Below, one piece after another: positions 56,168-64,000 of a DNA stretch of 64,000 nt. The stretch covers positions 698,537-762,536 of the forward strand of contig NZ_JH994110.1 in the NCBI RefSeq assembly GCF_000316195.1, read 5' to 3'. How positions within the stretch are numbered: the first letter of the stretch is position 1; every line of letters starts with the position of its first letter. The notes beneath the pieces are model-generated. The model was not told where the DNA came from. It did not search any database and saw nothing but the letters and a program-made list of their open reading frames with translations. Position numbers and translations under genes: made by a program. Origin of the DNA: Brachyspira hampsonii 30446 (GTDB lineage Bacteria; Spirochaetota; Brachyspiria; Brachyspirales; Brachyspiraceae).

Positions 56168-57051
56168 TTAGCATCTCCGTTTTCTGCATTATCTTCTTCA
56201 TTAGCAAGCATAATTATTTCTTGGTCTGGAACTTTTTTTATAACATAAACATTTTCTAAAGTAGAGAAATTAACAGTAGGTTCAACATAGAGATCATGGA
56301 AAAGTCCGTAATTTTTCTTTTCAACTTTGAATATAGTGCCTACTAATATACCTTTAGGAAATACTCCTCCCATACCGCTTGTAACAACTCTTTCGCCTTC
56401 TTCAACATCCATTTGCAAATCTATATACTGCAAATGTGTCTGAGTAGATTTAGGGCTTTGTCCCACCATTATTCCTGTAGTTCTTGAGCTTTCAAGCATT
56501 ACAGATATTTGGGATCTTTGATCAACTAGAGATAATATTCTACTGTTGTATCTTCTTACTTCAACTACCTTTCCAACCAATCCTTTATATCCGTTTTGAT
56601 ATGATATAACAGGCATTCCTACAACTATTCCATGTGCACTGCCTTTATTTATAACAATAGTAGTGTAGAAATTCTGAGGGTCTTTAGAAACTATTTCAGC
56701 ATATTCTAAAGGATATTCATCAGTAGGAGCTTCATTTAATAATGCTCTAAGTCTGTCATTTTCAGCACTTAACTGTTCATACTCCAAAGCAGCTCCGCTT
56801 AATTCAGCTATTCTATCCCTTAATATCTGCACTTGACTTTGAAGAGTGAATATATCTGTTATGCTGGTATAAAGATATACAAAAGCTCTTGATACGCTTT
56901 TGGTAGCACTTTGAATAGGGTATACTCCAAGTGCATAAATAGACTGCAGATTAAATACAAAATTGCTTCTATTTAAGACCATAAACATTCCTGCCACAAG
57001 ATTAAGCAGAATATAAAGTGTAAGTAGTTTATGTTTTATAAAAAGTTTCAC
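56164..57051 (-). CDS. mreC: Rod shape-determining protein MreC
   Basis: MreC, 295 residues, is a bitopic periplasmic protein that organises the wall-elongation complex. One helix at about 8-28, a coiled coil (QVQILRDRIAELSGAALEYEQL), then the two beta barrels with NKGSAHGIVVGMPVISYQNG, GLVGKVVEV and VTSGMGGVFPKGILVG. The start is a GTG with no strong ribosome-binding site. It lies 47 nt downstream of mreB and overlaps mreD. A short acidic tail ends the protein. Confidence 0.95.
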   Translation of the reverse strand: MKLFIKHKLLTLYILLNLVAGMFMVLNRSNFVFNLQSIYALGVYPIQSATKSVSRAFVYLYTSITDIFTLQSQVQILRDRIAELSGAALEYEQLSAENDRLRALLNEAPTDEYPLEYAEIVSKDPQNFYTTIVINKGSAHGIVVGMPVISYQNGYKGLVGKVVEVRRYNSRILSLVDQRSQISVMLESSRTTGIMVGQSPKSTQTHLQYIDLQMDVEEGERVVTSGMGGVFPKGILVGTIFKVEKKNYGLFHDLYVEPTVNFSTLENVYVIKKVPDQEIIMLANEEDNAENGDAK

Positions 57052-57098
57052 GTATATGAATATCGGCTATATTAATTAAAGTTTTATAATTTTTCCGA

Positions 57099-58124
57099 TT
57101 AAGAGTATCGTCTATAATTCTTTAAATTTTTAGTTTCTTCTATAAACTTTCCGCATCCTATAGCAACGCATGTAAGAGGACTTTCAGCAAGAATTACAGG
57201 CACACCTGTTTCCATAGAAATTAGATCTGTGAATCCCGGAAGTAGGGAAGTACCTCCGCTCATAACAATGCCTCTCTCTACGATATCAGCAGAAATCTCA
57301 GGCGGTGTCTGATTAAGTACAGATTTCACAGCCTCTAAAATTTCTACTAGTATATCAGCTATAGCATCTTTAATTTCTGCACTGTTTATAGTAAGAGTTT
57401 TAGGAAGTCCTGATACAGAATCTCTTCCTCTTATATCCATAGTTTTTGATATGTCTCCTTTATAAGCATGACCTATATTGATTTTTATCTCTTCAGCAGT
57501 TTTTTCACCTATATAGAGGTTATGAGTTCTTTGCATGTATTTGATAATAGCATCATCAAGTTCATCGCCTCCAACTCTTATAGAAGCACTTCTTACCATA
57601 CTTCCAAGTGAAAGTACAGCAACTTCAGTAGTACCTCCTCCTATCTCTATAATCATATTTCCATGAGGCTCATTTATAGGCATATCTGCACCTATAGCAG
57701 CAGCTCTTGCCTGTTCTATCAAAAATATTGTTCTAGCTCCAGCCTGTTCGCAGCTTTCTCTAACAGCTCTTCTTTCTACTTCAGTAATTCCTGTAGGTAT
57801 ACCTATAGCTATTCTAGGTTTTACCAAAGTCCTTTTATTATGTACTTTATTAATAAAGTATCTTATCATCTTTTCAACAGTTTCAAAGTCAGCAATAACT
57901 CCGTCTCTCATAGGTCTTATTGCCGCTATTGAATTAGGTACTTTTCCTAACATTTGCTTAGCTTCATTTCCTACAGCAATAACATTTCCTGTACTTTTTT
58001 CTATAGCTACAACTGAAGGCTCAGCCAAAACAATACCTTCACCCTTTACATATACTAAAGTGTTAGCAGTACCTAAATCTATTCCCATATCACTTGAGAA
58101 CATATTATATAACCAGTTAAACAT
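57099..58124 (-). CDS. mreB: Rod shape-determining actin homologue MreB
   Basis: MreB, 341 residues, forms membrane-bound filaments that guide elongation of the wall. The ATPase motifs are [55 protein letters not shown] and [12 protein letters not shown]. Length is normal. AAGGAG in the end of the preceding TPR gene serves as its ribosome-binding site, and only 3 nt separate the two, so they are coupled. It heads the mreB-mreC-mreD group. Confidence 0.97.
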   Translation of the reverse strand: MFNWLYNMFSSDMGIDLGTANTLVYVKGEGIVLAEPSVVAIEKSTGNVIAVGNEAKQMLGKVPNSIAAIRPMRDGVIADFETVEKMIRYFINKVHNKRTLVKPRIAIGIPTGITEVERRAVRESCEQAGARTIFLIEQARAAAIGADMPINEPHGNMIIEIGGGTTEVAVLSLGSMVRSASIRVGGDELDDAIIKYMQRTHNLYIGEKTAEEIKINIGHAYKGDISKTMDIRGRDSVSGLPKTLTINSAEIKDAIADILVEILEAVKSVLNQTPPEISADIVERGIVMSGGTSLLPGFTDLISMETGVPVILAESPLTCVAIGCGKFIEETKNLKNYRRYS

Positions 58125-58127
58125 TTA

Positions 58128-59069
58128 TTATAATCTCCTTAAAGTATCCCTAGCGGGCTTATACGAATTATCTATTTTTAGAGCTTCCCTAAACATTTTT
58201 ACAGCTTCGTTTCTTCTTTTAGTTTCTAAATATAATGTTCCTATACTATAATATAAATCAGGATTTTTTTCATCTATCTCTAATGCCTTTTTATAAAAAA
58301 ATTCGCTTTCTTTATATAATCCTTGTCTGTAATATAAATTACCTAATTTAAAATAGGTTCTGGATTCAAGCATAGTATTATTATTAAATTTACCATCCAT
58401 AGACGATAATATTTGTATAGCTTTTGTATAATCTTTATCACCCTCATAAGCATTGGCAAGTTCATAATATAATTCCATATTTATAAATTTATCACTATTT
58501 TCTTCTAGCTCTCTGTCAATAGCATCTTCTAAATATTTTACAGCATCTTTAAATAAACCTATCTCATAACAAATTTTGGATAATTCTATAGCTGTTGATA
58601 CTCTATTATCGCCCTCATTTATTGCTTCTATATATGAATTGTATGAATCAATATAATAAGCATGCCCTAATCTTTGATAACTGTATGCTAATCTTTGATG
58701 TATGATATTCTTGTTTTTTATGAATTTGAAAGATAATAATAATTGATTAGCATATCGTATGATATTTTCACTTGCATTTACAATAATTTCTTTTTTATCA
58801 GATCTTATAAGAATATCATAATATAAATCTATTCCTGTTATAAGTATATTTTTATTTAAAGGTTTTTTACTGTAGAGATCATTAAACAAAAATGAAGCAT
58901 TATTATAATCTTCTGATTCCATATAGTCATATATAGATTTCAATCTTTTTTTTTCTATATAGTTTGAAGTAAATAAATAAGCAGCTGATATTACAGCTGC
59001 AGCAGTAATTAAGGTTGCTGCCACAATATGTATGCTAATCTTTTTTTCAACATTATATAGGTAAGGCAT
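58128..59069 (-). CDS. Membrane-anchored TPR-repeat protein
   Basis: A 313-residue protein with one N-terminal helix (about 13-34) and a series of tetratricopeptide repeats in the second half, clearest in KLGNLYYRQGLYKESEFFYK and SIGTLYLETKRRNEAVKMFR. A first, less regular set lies at about 40-150. TPR domains hold protein partners. The gene sits between bactofilin and mreB with coupling to mreB, so a scaffold role in envelope or cell-shape machinery is likely, but unproven. No enzymatic motif is visible. Confidence 0.85.
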   Translation of the reverse strand: MPYLYNVEKKISIHIVAATLITAAAVISAAYLFTSNYIEKKRLKSIYDYMESEDYNNASFLFNDLYSKKPLNKNILITGIDLYYDILIRSDKKEIIVNASENIIRYANQLLLSFKFIKNKNIIHQRLAYSYQRLGHAYYIDSYNSYIEAINEGDNRVSTAIELSKICYEIGLFKDAVKYLEDAIDRELEENSDKFINMELYYELANAYEGDKDYTKAIQILSSMDGKFNNNTMLESRTYFKLGNLYYRQGLYKESEFFYKKALEIDEKNPDLYYSIGTLYLETKRRNEAVKMFREALKIDNSYKPARDTLRRL

Positions 59070-59092
59070 TATTATTTAATGTAATCCATAAA

Positions 59093-59506
59093 TTAATTTT
59101 GATTATCTGCTGTGTTACCATTATTATATAATTCTAAAATGGTTTCTTTAGGATTAGTAAGCGGATCCTGAGATACTATACATAATCCTTCTAATATAAC
59201 TCCGTTTTGTATTATAAGTTCAGGAGTTCTTATTTCACCAAGCACTCTGCTTGTAGGCATAAGCATTACTCTGTTTTTTGCCTCTATATTTCCAATAATT
59301 ATTCCTTCTATAACAGCTGAAACAGTTTTTATATTTGACTTTACTTTTCCTGTAGCTCCTACAAAAACATTATCAACTTCTAATTTTTCGCCTTCATAGC
59401 ATCCGTCAACTCTCAAAGTTCCGTTTAATGTAAATTCTCCTTTGAAGTATGAACCTTCGCCTATAATAGAATTAGATTCTGTATTATCATTTCTTCTTGA
59501 AAACAT
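59093..59506 (-). CDS. Bactofilin
   Basis: A 137-residue bactofilin, a polymer-forming cytoskeletal protein with a right-handed beta-helix core. IIGEGSYFKGEFTLNGTLRV begins the domain, and NVFVGATGKVKSNIKTVSA, IIGNIEAKNRVMLMPTSRV and RVLGEIRTPELIIQNGVIL are successive turns. AGGAG lies 8 nt before the ATG at 59506; a TTG one codon earlier is less likely. It is encoded between cheR and the TPR gene. In spirochaetes, bactofilins affect cell shape and motility. Confidence 0.93.
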   Translation of the reverse strand: MFSRRNDNTESNSIIGEGSYFKGEFTLNGTLRVDGCYEGEKLEVDNVFVGATGKVKSNIKTVSAVIEGIIIGNIEAKNRVMLMPTSRVLGEIRTPELIIQNGVILEGLCIVSQDPLTNPKETILELYNNGNTADNQN

Positions 59507-59517
59507 CAATAAAACTC

Positions 59518-60333
59518 CTAATTTTTAGTATATACTATGGAATTATCTATATTGTTAAATTTAAATTTTGTATCTAACCCAAATAATGATTCACTATGTC
59601 CTATAAATAAAAAACCATGTTCATTTAGTATGTCATAAAATCTATTAACAGTAAGTTTAACAGATTCATTATCAAAATATATAAGAACATTCCTGCAAAA
59701 AATAACATCCATATTTGCTTGGCTTCCTCTATGCCTCAAATTATGATAATCAAAAGTTATTAATTTTTTTATATCATTTTTGATGGAGTATTCTCCTGAG
59801 GATAGTTTATCAAAATATTTATTTAAATACTCTTTTGGAACATTTTCAACCTTATGTTCATCATATCTTCCTTCTTTAGCCGCTACCAAAGAATTAAGAG
59901 AAAGATCGCTTGCAAATATTTTTATATCCTCTGCTCTTATACCCGGAGTTTCCAAACAAGTTATCGCTATGGAGTAGGGTTCTTCTCCTGTAGAGCAGCC
60001 TGCACTCCAAATTCTTATTTGTTCGCCTGCTTTTTTATATTTCATTATTTTGGGCAGAACATAATTTTTAAGCAGTTTAAAATTCGGCTCATTCCTAAAA
60101 AATTTAGTAAGATTTGTAGTAATGTTATCTAAAAATTTTTTTAACTCTTCTTTATCAGAGGAAATAAGTTTATAATAGTCTTCTACTACTTCCAATTTTT
60201 TTTCTTTCATAGAAGAAGCTATTCTTGATTCTAAAATAATTTTATTAATAACATTAAAACATATACCGCTTTCTCTATATACAAAATCTTTAAACAGATC
60301 GAATTGTGTTTCGGTTAATTTTATCTCATTCAA
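59518..60333 (-). CDS. cheR: Chemotaxis protein methyltransferase CheR
   Basis: CheR, 271 residues, methylates glutamates on chemoreceptor tips using S-adenosylmethionine. The N-terminal helical domain (FKDFVYRESGICF, NLTKFFRNEPNF) is followed by the SAM site IRIWSAGCSTGEEPYSIAI, then FASDLS and DVIFCRNVLIYFD. Both receptors in this window would be substrates. It lies 34 nt after cheY and 8 nt before bactofilin. Confidence 0.95.
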   Translation of the reverse strand: MNEIKLTETQFDLFKDFVYRESGICFNVINKIILESRIASSMKEKKLEVVEDYYKLISSDKEELKKFLDNITTNLTKFFRNEPNFKLLKNYVLPKIMKYKKAGEQIRIWSAGCSTGEEPYSIAITCLETPGIRAEDIKIFASDLSLNSLVAAKEGRYDEHKVENVPKEYLNKYFDKLSSGEYSIKNDIKKLITFDYHNLRHRGSQANMDVIFCRNVLIYFDNESVKLTVNRFYDILNEHGFLFIGHSESLFGLDTKFKFNNIDNSIVYTKN

Positions 60334-60367
60334 AACAAGTTATTCCAAGTAAATAGGTAATAAATTA

Positions 60368-60787
60368 TTATTGTTTTTTTGCAAGAACCATTTTTATACG
60401 CTCAAGAACTTTTTTTCTGTCCAAAGGTTTAGTTATATAGTTTTTAGCACCGGCTAAAAGTGCTTTTTTTACCATATCTTCTTTACCTAAAGCACTAACC
60501 ATAACAACTTTAGCATTTTTATCGTATTCTATTATTTTAGTTAATGCAGTAATACCGTCCATTTTAGGCATTGTAATATCCATAGTTACTAAGTCTGGCT
60601 TGTATTCTTTATACATAAGTACGCCTTCTTCTCCATTTTCTGCGGTACCCACTACATTATATTGTTCAGATACAAAGATTTGCTGTAATTGTTTAACGAC
60701 AAATGCAGAGTCATCTACGATTAAAACTTTAAATGGCTTACCAAATTCATTTATACCATCAGCTTCTTTTGTATTAATGTCAGACAT
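60368..60787 (-). CDS. CheY-like response regulator
   Basis: A 139-residue single receiver domain. D25/D26 (VLIVDDSAFV), phosphoacceptor D70 (LVTMDITMPKMDG), the conserved switch residue region VMVSALGKED and Lys in YITKPLD are all present. An N-terminal extension of about 18 residues precedes the fold. It would carry the signal to the flagellar switch or serve as a CheY-type sink. AAGGAG lies at the end of the preceding cheX gene, indicating coupling. Confidence 0.92.
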   Translation of the reverse strand: MSDINTKEADGINEFGKPFKVLIVDDSAFVVKQLQQIFVSEQYNVVGTAENGEEGVLMYKEYKPDLVTMDITMPKMDGITALTKIIEYDKNAKVVMVSALGKEDMVKKALLAGAKNYITKPLDRKKVLERIKMVLAKKQ

Positions 60788-60793
60788 ATTTCT

Positions 60794-61261
60794 TTACTCC
60801 TTTTCTGATTCTACGGCAACTAATATATTAAAATCGCCAATAGAGGTATCTAATTTTATATGCAGAAATTCCGAATCGCTTATCGAAACTTCTAAATTTT
60901 TGCTTTTCATAATTACAGGCGGAGATATATCTACATCATATCCGTCTGTTTCTAATTTGGTTACAGAAAGCCCAGCTATTAAATTGACAAGTTCCTGTAT
61001 AGTAGATAATGATAGCTTATCAATATCTTTTATTTCTCTGTCATTCATTATAGCAACTATTTTTTTGGCCGTTTCTATTTCCATATCTATTATAAAATGA
61101 CCTACTATATCTTTTGATAATGCTACTATAGCTATAATACCTGAAGCATTTACAAAATCACCTTTTAAAGTTATATCTCCGATTTTTATTCCGTCTTTAA
61201 TATAATTTTGCAATATTTCATTTGACGCATCGGTAAATGGTCTTATATAGTCAAGTCTCAT
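60794..61261 (-). CDS. cheX: Chemotaxis phosphatase CheX
   Basis: CheX, 155 residues, dephosphorylates CheY-P; spirochaetes use it in place of CheZ. YIRPFTDASNEILQNY at the N terminus and the helix TIQELVNLIAGLSVTKLE carry the family pattern, with the conserved Glu and Asn. The last strand region is DFNILVAVES. A TTG at 61279 extends the frame, but the ATG at 61261 gives the normal CheX start. It is followed by cheY and cheR on the same strand. A hairpin lies just upstream. Confidence 0.88.
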   Translation of the reverse strand: MRLDYIRPFTDASNEILQNYIKDGIKIGDITLKGDFVNASGIIAIVALSKDIVGHFIIDMEIETAKKIVAIMNDREIKDIDKLSLSTIQELVNLIAGLSVTKLETDGYDVDISPPVIMKSKNLEVSISDSEFLHIKLDTSIGDFNILVAVESEKE

Positions 61262-61266
61262 ATAAT

Positions 61267-61300
61267 AATACTCTTTCAATACTAATTGATTGAAAGTATT
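61267..61300 (-). promoter_or_regulatory. Hairpin upstream of the cheX start codon
   Basis: AATACT-ct-TTCAA pairs with TTGAAAGTATT (61267-61279 with 61290-61300), an 11-bp stem with a 2-nt bulge and a 10-nt loop. The purine-rich AAAGAG that could bind the ribosome is in one arm, so translation may be modulated. From 61300 to about 61456 the spacer shows only the AT-rich upstream region of this operon. Confidence 0.4.
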
Positions 61301-61456
61301 TTAACAATATATGAATTTTATTGCAAGTATAGTTGCAAAATATAGTATTATGCTTTTATAAATATCGAAAAAAAAATAATTTGTTTGAAAATATTTTAAA
61401 ATATAAAAACATTTTTTATATGAATTGCTTAGTTTTTATATATAAGTCTTATTATA

Positions 61457-61640
61457 TGTTTGATTTGTTTTAAAATTGATTTAAAATATTAAGCATAAAA
61501 TTATTTAACCTTAGAATAACGATATTATATTTTATATGCTATATAGATTGTGATTTTATATATATTTAGTTTCTTATCCGCTGGTTGCTTCTCACCTAAC
61601 CAATAAAAAATCATCTTCTTTTTTTGTTCTACACTAGTAA
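61457..61640. repeat. Possible relic of a MITE-like element
   Basis: The segment TGATTTGTTTTAAAATTGAT...AAGCATAAAATTATTTAA aligns loosely with the left arm of the intact copies. The right end is not recognisable, so this is tentative. Later bases may belong to the gene fragment described at 61946. Confidence 0.35.
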
Positions 61641-61667
61641 TGATCGTGTATTTGATAGCTAGTATTA

Positions 61668-61945
61668 GACTTATTTCAAAACTACTTGACAAGATTAATT
61701 ATAAAAATTATTTAATTTAAAATTATACATATAATGTATTATATGTTGTATGGATTGCTGTTTTAGTGTGCAAATATGTAGACCTTCGCCTGCTGACATC
61801 TGCCAAAGTTACGCAGCGTTACAAAAGAAGCGGAGTTTTGCGAAGCACGCAGAGCGGTGCACGAATGTGAATCCCAAACTATAATCAAAAAAATATTAAA
61901 TTAAAAAAACTATAAATATTAAAAATTTGAGTTTTGAAACAAGTC
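61668..61945. repeat. MITE-like element (278 bp)
   Basis: Ends GACTTATTTCAAAACTAC and GAGTTTTGAAACAAGTC, flanked by TA (61666-61667, 61946-61947). The core (about 61780-61875) is GC-richer than the arms, with GCGTTAC and GAAGC repeats, and unlike any other copy. No open reading frame. Confidence 0.85.
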
Positions 61946-62371
61946 TAAAGTCTATGGAACTTTAGAAGGAGATAAGGCTTCTATACAGTTTAGAATATTA
62001 GATGATGGAATCATGGATAGTTTATGCTTTAGAGATTACGGCGAAGCTTATACAACAGATAATAGACTTGTTTCAAAAGTAATTTTATTTATAATTTGTG
62101 GGGACTAGCCCCCACACCCCCACTTCTTTTGGTGCCCCAAAGAAGCAAAAGGACTGCATTTTCTAGCTTAAACATACAATTTATACAACATGTAAAACAT
62201 TTTATTAAATTATAATTAATATTATTTAATTAAGCATAAAACAATAAACTTATAAAATTATTTGTCAAGTAGTTTTGAAACAAGTCTAATATTGATGAAG
62301 ATTTATATAGTTTATATTTAATAGCTGCTGAAGGGGTATTAAAAAAAATAAAAAATATATTAAGATATTAA
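61946..62371 (+). pseudogene. Gene fragment interrupted by MITE-like elements
   Basis: Between the two elements the frame reads VYGTLEGDKASIQFRILDD, then DGIMDSLCFRDYGEAYTTDN. Removing the second element with one TA (62063-62286, 224 bp) continues it in frame as NIDEDLYSLYLIAAEG and then VLKKIKNILRY to a stop at 62369-62371. A terminator follows 12 bp later. Upstream of the first element the same frame stays open back to about 61607, so the original start is lost or unclear. I recognise no family. The composition is coding-like and the frame agreement across the TA junction supports a real former gene. Confidence 0.55.
62065..62286. repeat. MITE-like element (222 bp)
   Basis: Ends GACTTGTTTCAAAAGT and AGTTTTGAAACAAGTC, flanked by TA (62063-62064, 62287-62288). 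The last ~140 bp match the copy at 25325 almost base for base, in the same orientation. The core has GGGGACTAGCCCCCAC and a CTTCTTTTGG...AAAGAAG inverted repeat. Confidence 0.9.
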
Positions 62372-62382
62372 AAAAATAAAAA

Positions 62383-62411
62383 GGGCTTTGAAAATCATAT
62401 ATTCAAAGCCC
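62383..62411. terminator. Bidirectional intrinsic terminator
   Basis: A perfect 10-bp stem, GGGCTTTGAA/TTCAAAGCCC, with a 9-nt loop, and T-rich tracts on both strands. It lies between the gene fragment on the plus strand and the large gene on the minus strand. Confidence 0.9.
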
Positions 62412-62431
62412 TTTTCTTTATAGTATGACTT

Positions 62432-63991
62432 TTACATAATTTTGTAGAAATCTATGTTATGCTGCAATTCATCTGGAAGAGGATTTCCTGATTTTGTGAA
62501 TTTGAAGTATCTGTTTTCTAATTCAGTGGCTTTTTTATTTCTTATGTTTTTAAATCTATTTGCTATTTCTGTGTACATAGGCTGTTTTTCAAGTTCTGTT
62601 CTTATGCTTTTAGCAAAAGGTACTTGTCTGTATAATATTCCTCTTGCAACCCTGTTAAGTCTCATAATACCTTTACTCTCATATTTTATCCACAAATTAT
62701 AATCGGTTACGAATACTTCTCTAAGATTGTTTCTGCATTTTTTAATTTGTACTTTTAATTTTTCTTTAGCTTCATCTGAAAGACCTCTGTTTTTCTTGTA
62801 GAACTGAACATAATCACTGTACTCAGAAGTAATAGACATTTGAGTAATATCATTCCAAGCAGGTCCAAGCATAGTTTTACATAATTCCCATCTGAAAGCT
62901 CCGATAGTAGGTATTAATAAAGAATCTATATCTTCAGAAGTGAATATTGGAAATAAAAATCTTCCTGTACTATTTTTTTGTCTGCTTGAAAGTTCTTCCC
63001 ACATTATAGCCCTAGAACCAAATGTAGGCATAAGTATTATATTAGGCAAAACTTCCTGCATAACTAATTCTTTTTCTATATTTAGTTCTTTATTCTTATA
63101 CAATACCTCCCTATAGAATGCTGAAAAATCTACATCAGTTATATCTTTTATAGACTTTTCCATAACATCTCTTCTGATTAATGCTCTTTCGAAATCTTTT
63201 GTTATCATATCTTTATGCAGTATAGGGAAGTACACGCTTACTTGTCCGTAACATAATCTATGAGTAGTTTCGATCATATTATCAACTTCATATTCAAGTC
63301 TTTTAGAAGAACTTTCCCAATGATCTTCTAATTCTTTATCATTTATAGTACCTCGTTTTTTTAATTCTCTTAAAGCCTCTCTATAATCCTGACCGAATCC
63401 ATTAACAGAAGGCGGCTCTTCTTTATCATAAATTTTTTGAAGCCATTCGTCTATATAAAATACATTTATTCTTTTAGTTTTACTTTTATCTTTTATTTCA
63501 TAAAGATCCATTATTTGATTAGGAGTAAGCAGCTGATCATCCATGTATCCGAAGTTTAAAAACATTTTTACAAGTTTGCTGTTTTCTCCGTTTATTATTG
63601 CTCTTTTAGAAATTTCTTTATATATTTCAAAGAATACACTTGAAACCCCTCTTCTTATTTTTCTTACATCATCATCTGTACTGAATTTATCTCTTAATTT
63701 TCTAAATGCCTGCAAAGATTTCATGAAGTTTTTAGCTTTAGTTTCATCAATTCCAGACATTTCTATTAATTTCTTAGTAGGATTTTTTACTTCAGCCGGT
63801 AATTCTTCAAAACCAACAGTAACTTTAATACTGTCAATTTCATTACCCATAGATGCATTTTCACCAGGCTGCATTATAGAATTTGCTGATATTCTTCTTA
63901 TTATCGAATCTATCTCATCAATATCTATATTAAGATCATAATCATATTCAGTTTTAATTTTATTATAAATGTCTTTTATAATATTAGACAT
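62432..63991 (-). CDS. Large uncharacterised cytoplasmic protein
   Basis: A protein of 519 residues as visible, with no signal peptide or membrane helix. It is helical and charged; a motif-like region WEELSSRQKNSTGRFLFPIF and a conserved-looking MYTEIANRFKNIRNKKATEL near the end stand out, but I recognise no family. The ATG is only 9 bases from the window edge, so the ribosome-binding site cannot be seen and the true start may lie outside. A strong terminator follows the stop. It may be a spirochaete-specific protein. Confidence 0.8.
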   Translation of the reverse strand: MSNIIKDIYNKIKTEYDYDLNIDIDEIDSIIRRISANSIMQPGENASMGNEIDSIKVTVGFEELPAEVKNPTKKLIEMSGIDETKAKNFMKSLQAFRKLRDKFSTDDDVRKIRRGVSSVFFEIYKEISKRAIINGENSKLVKMFLNFGYMDDQLLTPNQIMDLYEIKDKSKTKRINVFYIDEWLQKIYDKEEPPSVNGFGQDYREALRELKKRGTINDKELEDHWESSSKRLEYEVDNMIETTHRLCYGQVSVYFPILHKDMITKDFERALIRRDVMEKSIKDITDVDFSAFYREVLYKNKELNIEKELVMQEVLPNIILMPTFGSRAIMWEELSSRQKNSTGRFLFPIFTSEDIDSLLIPTIGAFRWELCKTMLGPAWNDITQMSITSEYSDYVQFYKKNRGLSDEAKEKLKVQIKKCRNNLREVFVTDYNLWIKYESKGIMRLNRVARGILYRQVPFAKSIRTELEKQPMYTEIANRFKNIRNKKATELENRYFKFTKSGNPLPDELQHNIDFYKIM

Positions 63992-64000
63992 AAATATTAT

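Overview
The window is AT-rich chromosomal DNA from a Gram-negative-type anaerobe. The best fit is a spirochaete of the genus Brachyspira. That assignment is an inference from very low GC content, a complete outer-membrane biogenesis block (bamA, tamB, an ompH/skp-like gene, lpxD), methyl-accepting chemotaxis proteins, a CheX-CheY-CheR set joined to bactofilin and mreBCD, and DUF1207-type outer-membrane proteins. LpxD implies a lipid A-type outer leaflet, which argues against Borrelia and Treponema pallidum. No database search was possible.

Layout. 1-5 kb: an aminotransferase, then an opposing three-gene unit (ABC-type ATPase, Toprim protein, double-SWIM protein) behind one good promoter; this is the most defence-like locus. 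5-8 kb: secF-secD-yajC. 8-11 kb: an ABC importer of the nitrate/sulfonate/taurine type. 11-12.5 kb: a candidate ~55-nt RNA gene, a NYN-domain protein, tRNA-Leu(UAA) and two small genes. 13-24 kb: a chemoreceptor, then tamB-bamA-ompH-lpxD. 24-26 kb: two tandem orphan PTS IIA genes and a Cof-type HAD phosphatase gene split by a small mobile element. 26-30 kb: a helical protein, ComF, an SPFH protein and an alpha/beta hydrolase. 30-36 kb: a tilS-containing operon, secreted proteins and two PepSY-like paralogues. 36-44 kb: a MATE exporter with a striking operator/promoter, two cobalamin genes, an arylsulfotransferase-like lipoprotein and a membrane pyrophosphatase. 44-49.5 kb: a lipoprotein plus barrel-like pair, a second chemoreceptor and a P1 peptidase. 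49.7-61.3 kb: ftsH, two NlpC/P60-like paralogues, envelope proteins, and a long minus-strand cluster from cheX through bactofilin and mreBCD. 61.3-62.4 kb is a mobile-element graveyard. 62.4-64 kb is a large uncharacterised protein.

The strongest new signals are non-coding. (1) A family of 187-296 bp TA-flanked MITE-like elements shares an ~18-bp terminal inverted repeat. It occurs six times, plus one possible relic. Its arms are conserved and its core is highly variable. One copy sits inside the HAD gene, and removing it with one TA restores the frame exactly. (2) Two ~215-bp intergenic elements share an architecture: a long-range inverted repeat, a TTGCAGT box and two GGGCGGG boxes at conserved spacing. 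(3) Two perfect G-quadruplex motifs lie in otherwise AT-rich spacers. (4) A promoter-hairpin-terminator unit, with a promoter-upstream block identical to that of the neighbouring tRNA gene, runs directly into the start codon of a NYN ribonuclease-like gene.

Most genes are housekeeping functions in envelope assembly, motility, transport and tRNA modification. Several starts were moved downstream or assigned to TTG or GTG because the Shine-Dalgarno spacing demands it; each case is noted.
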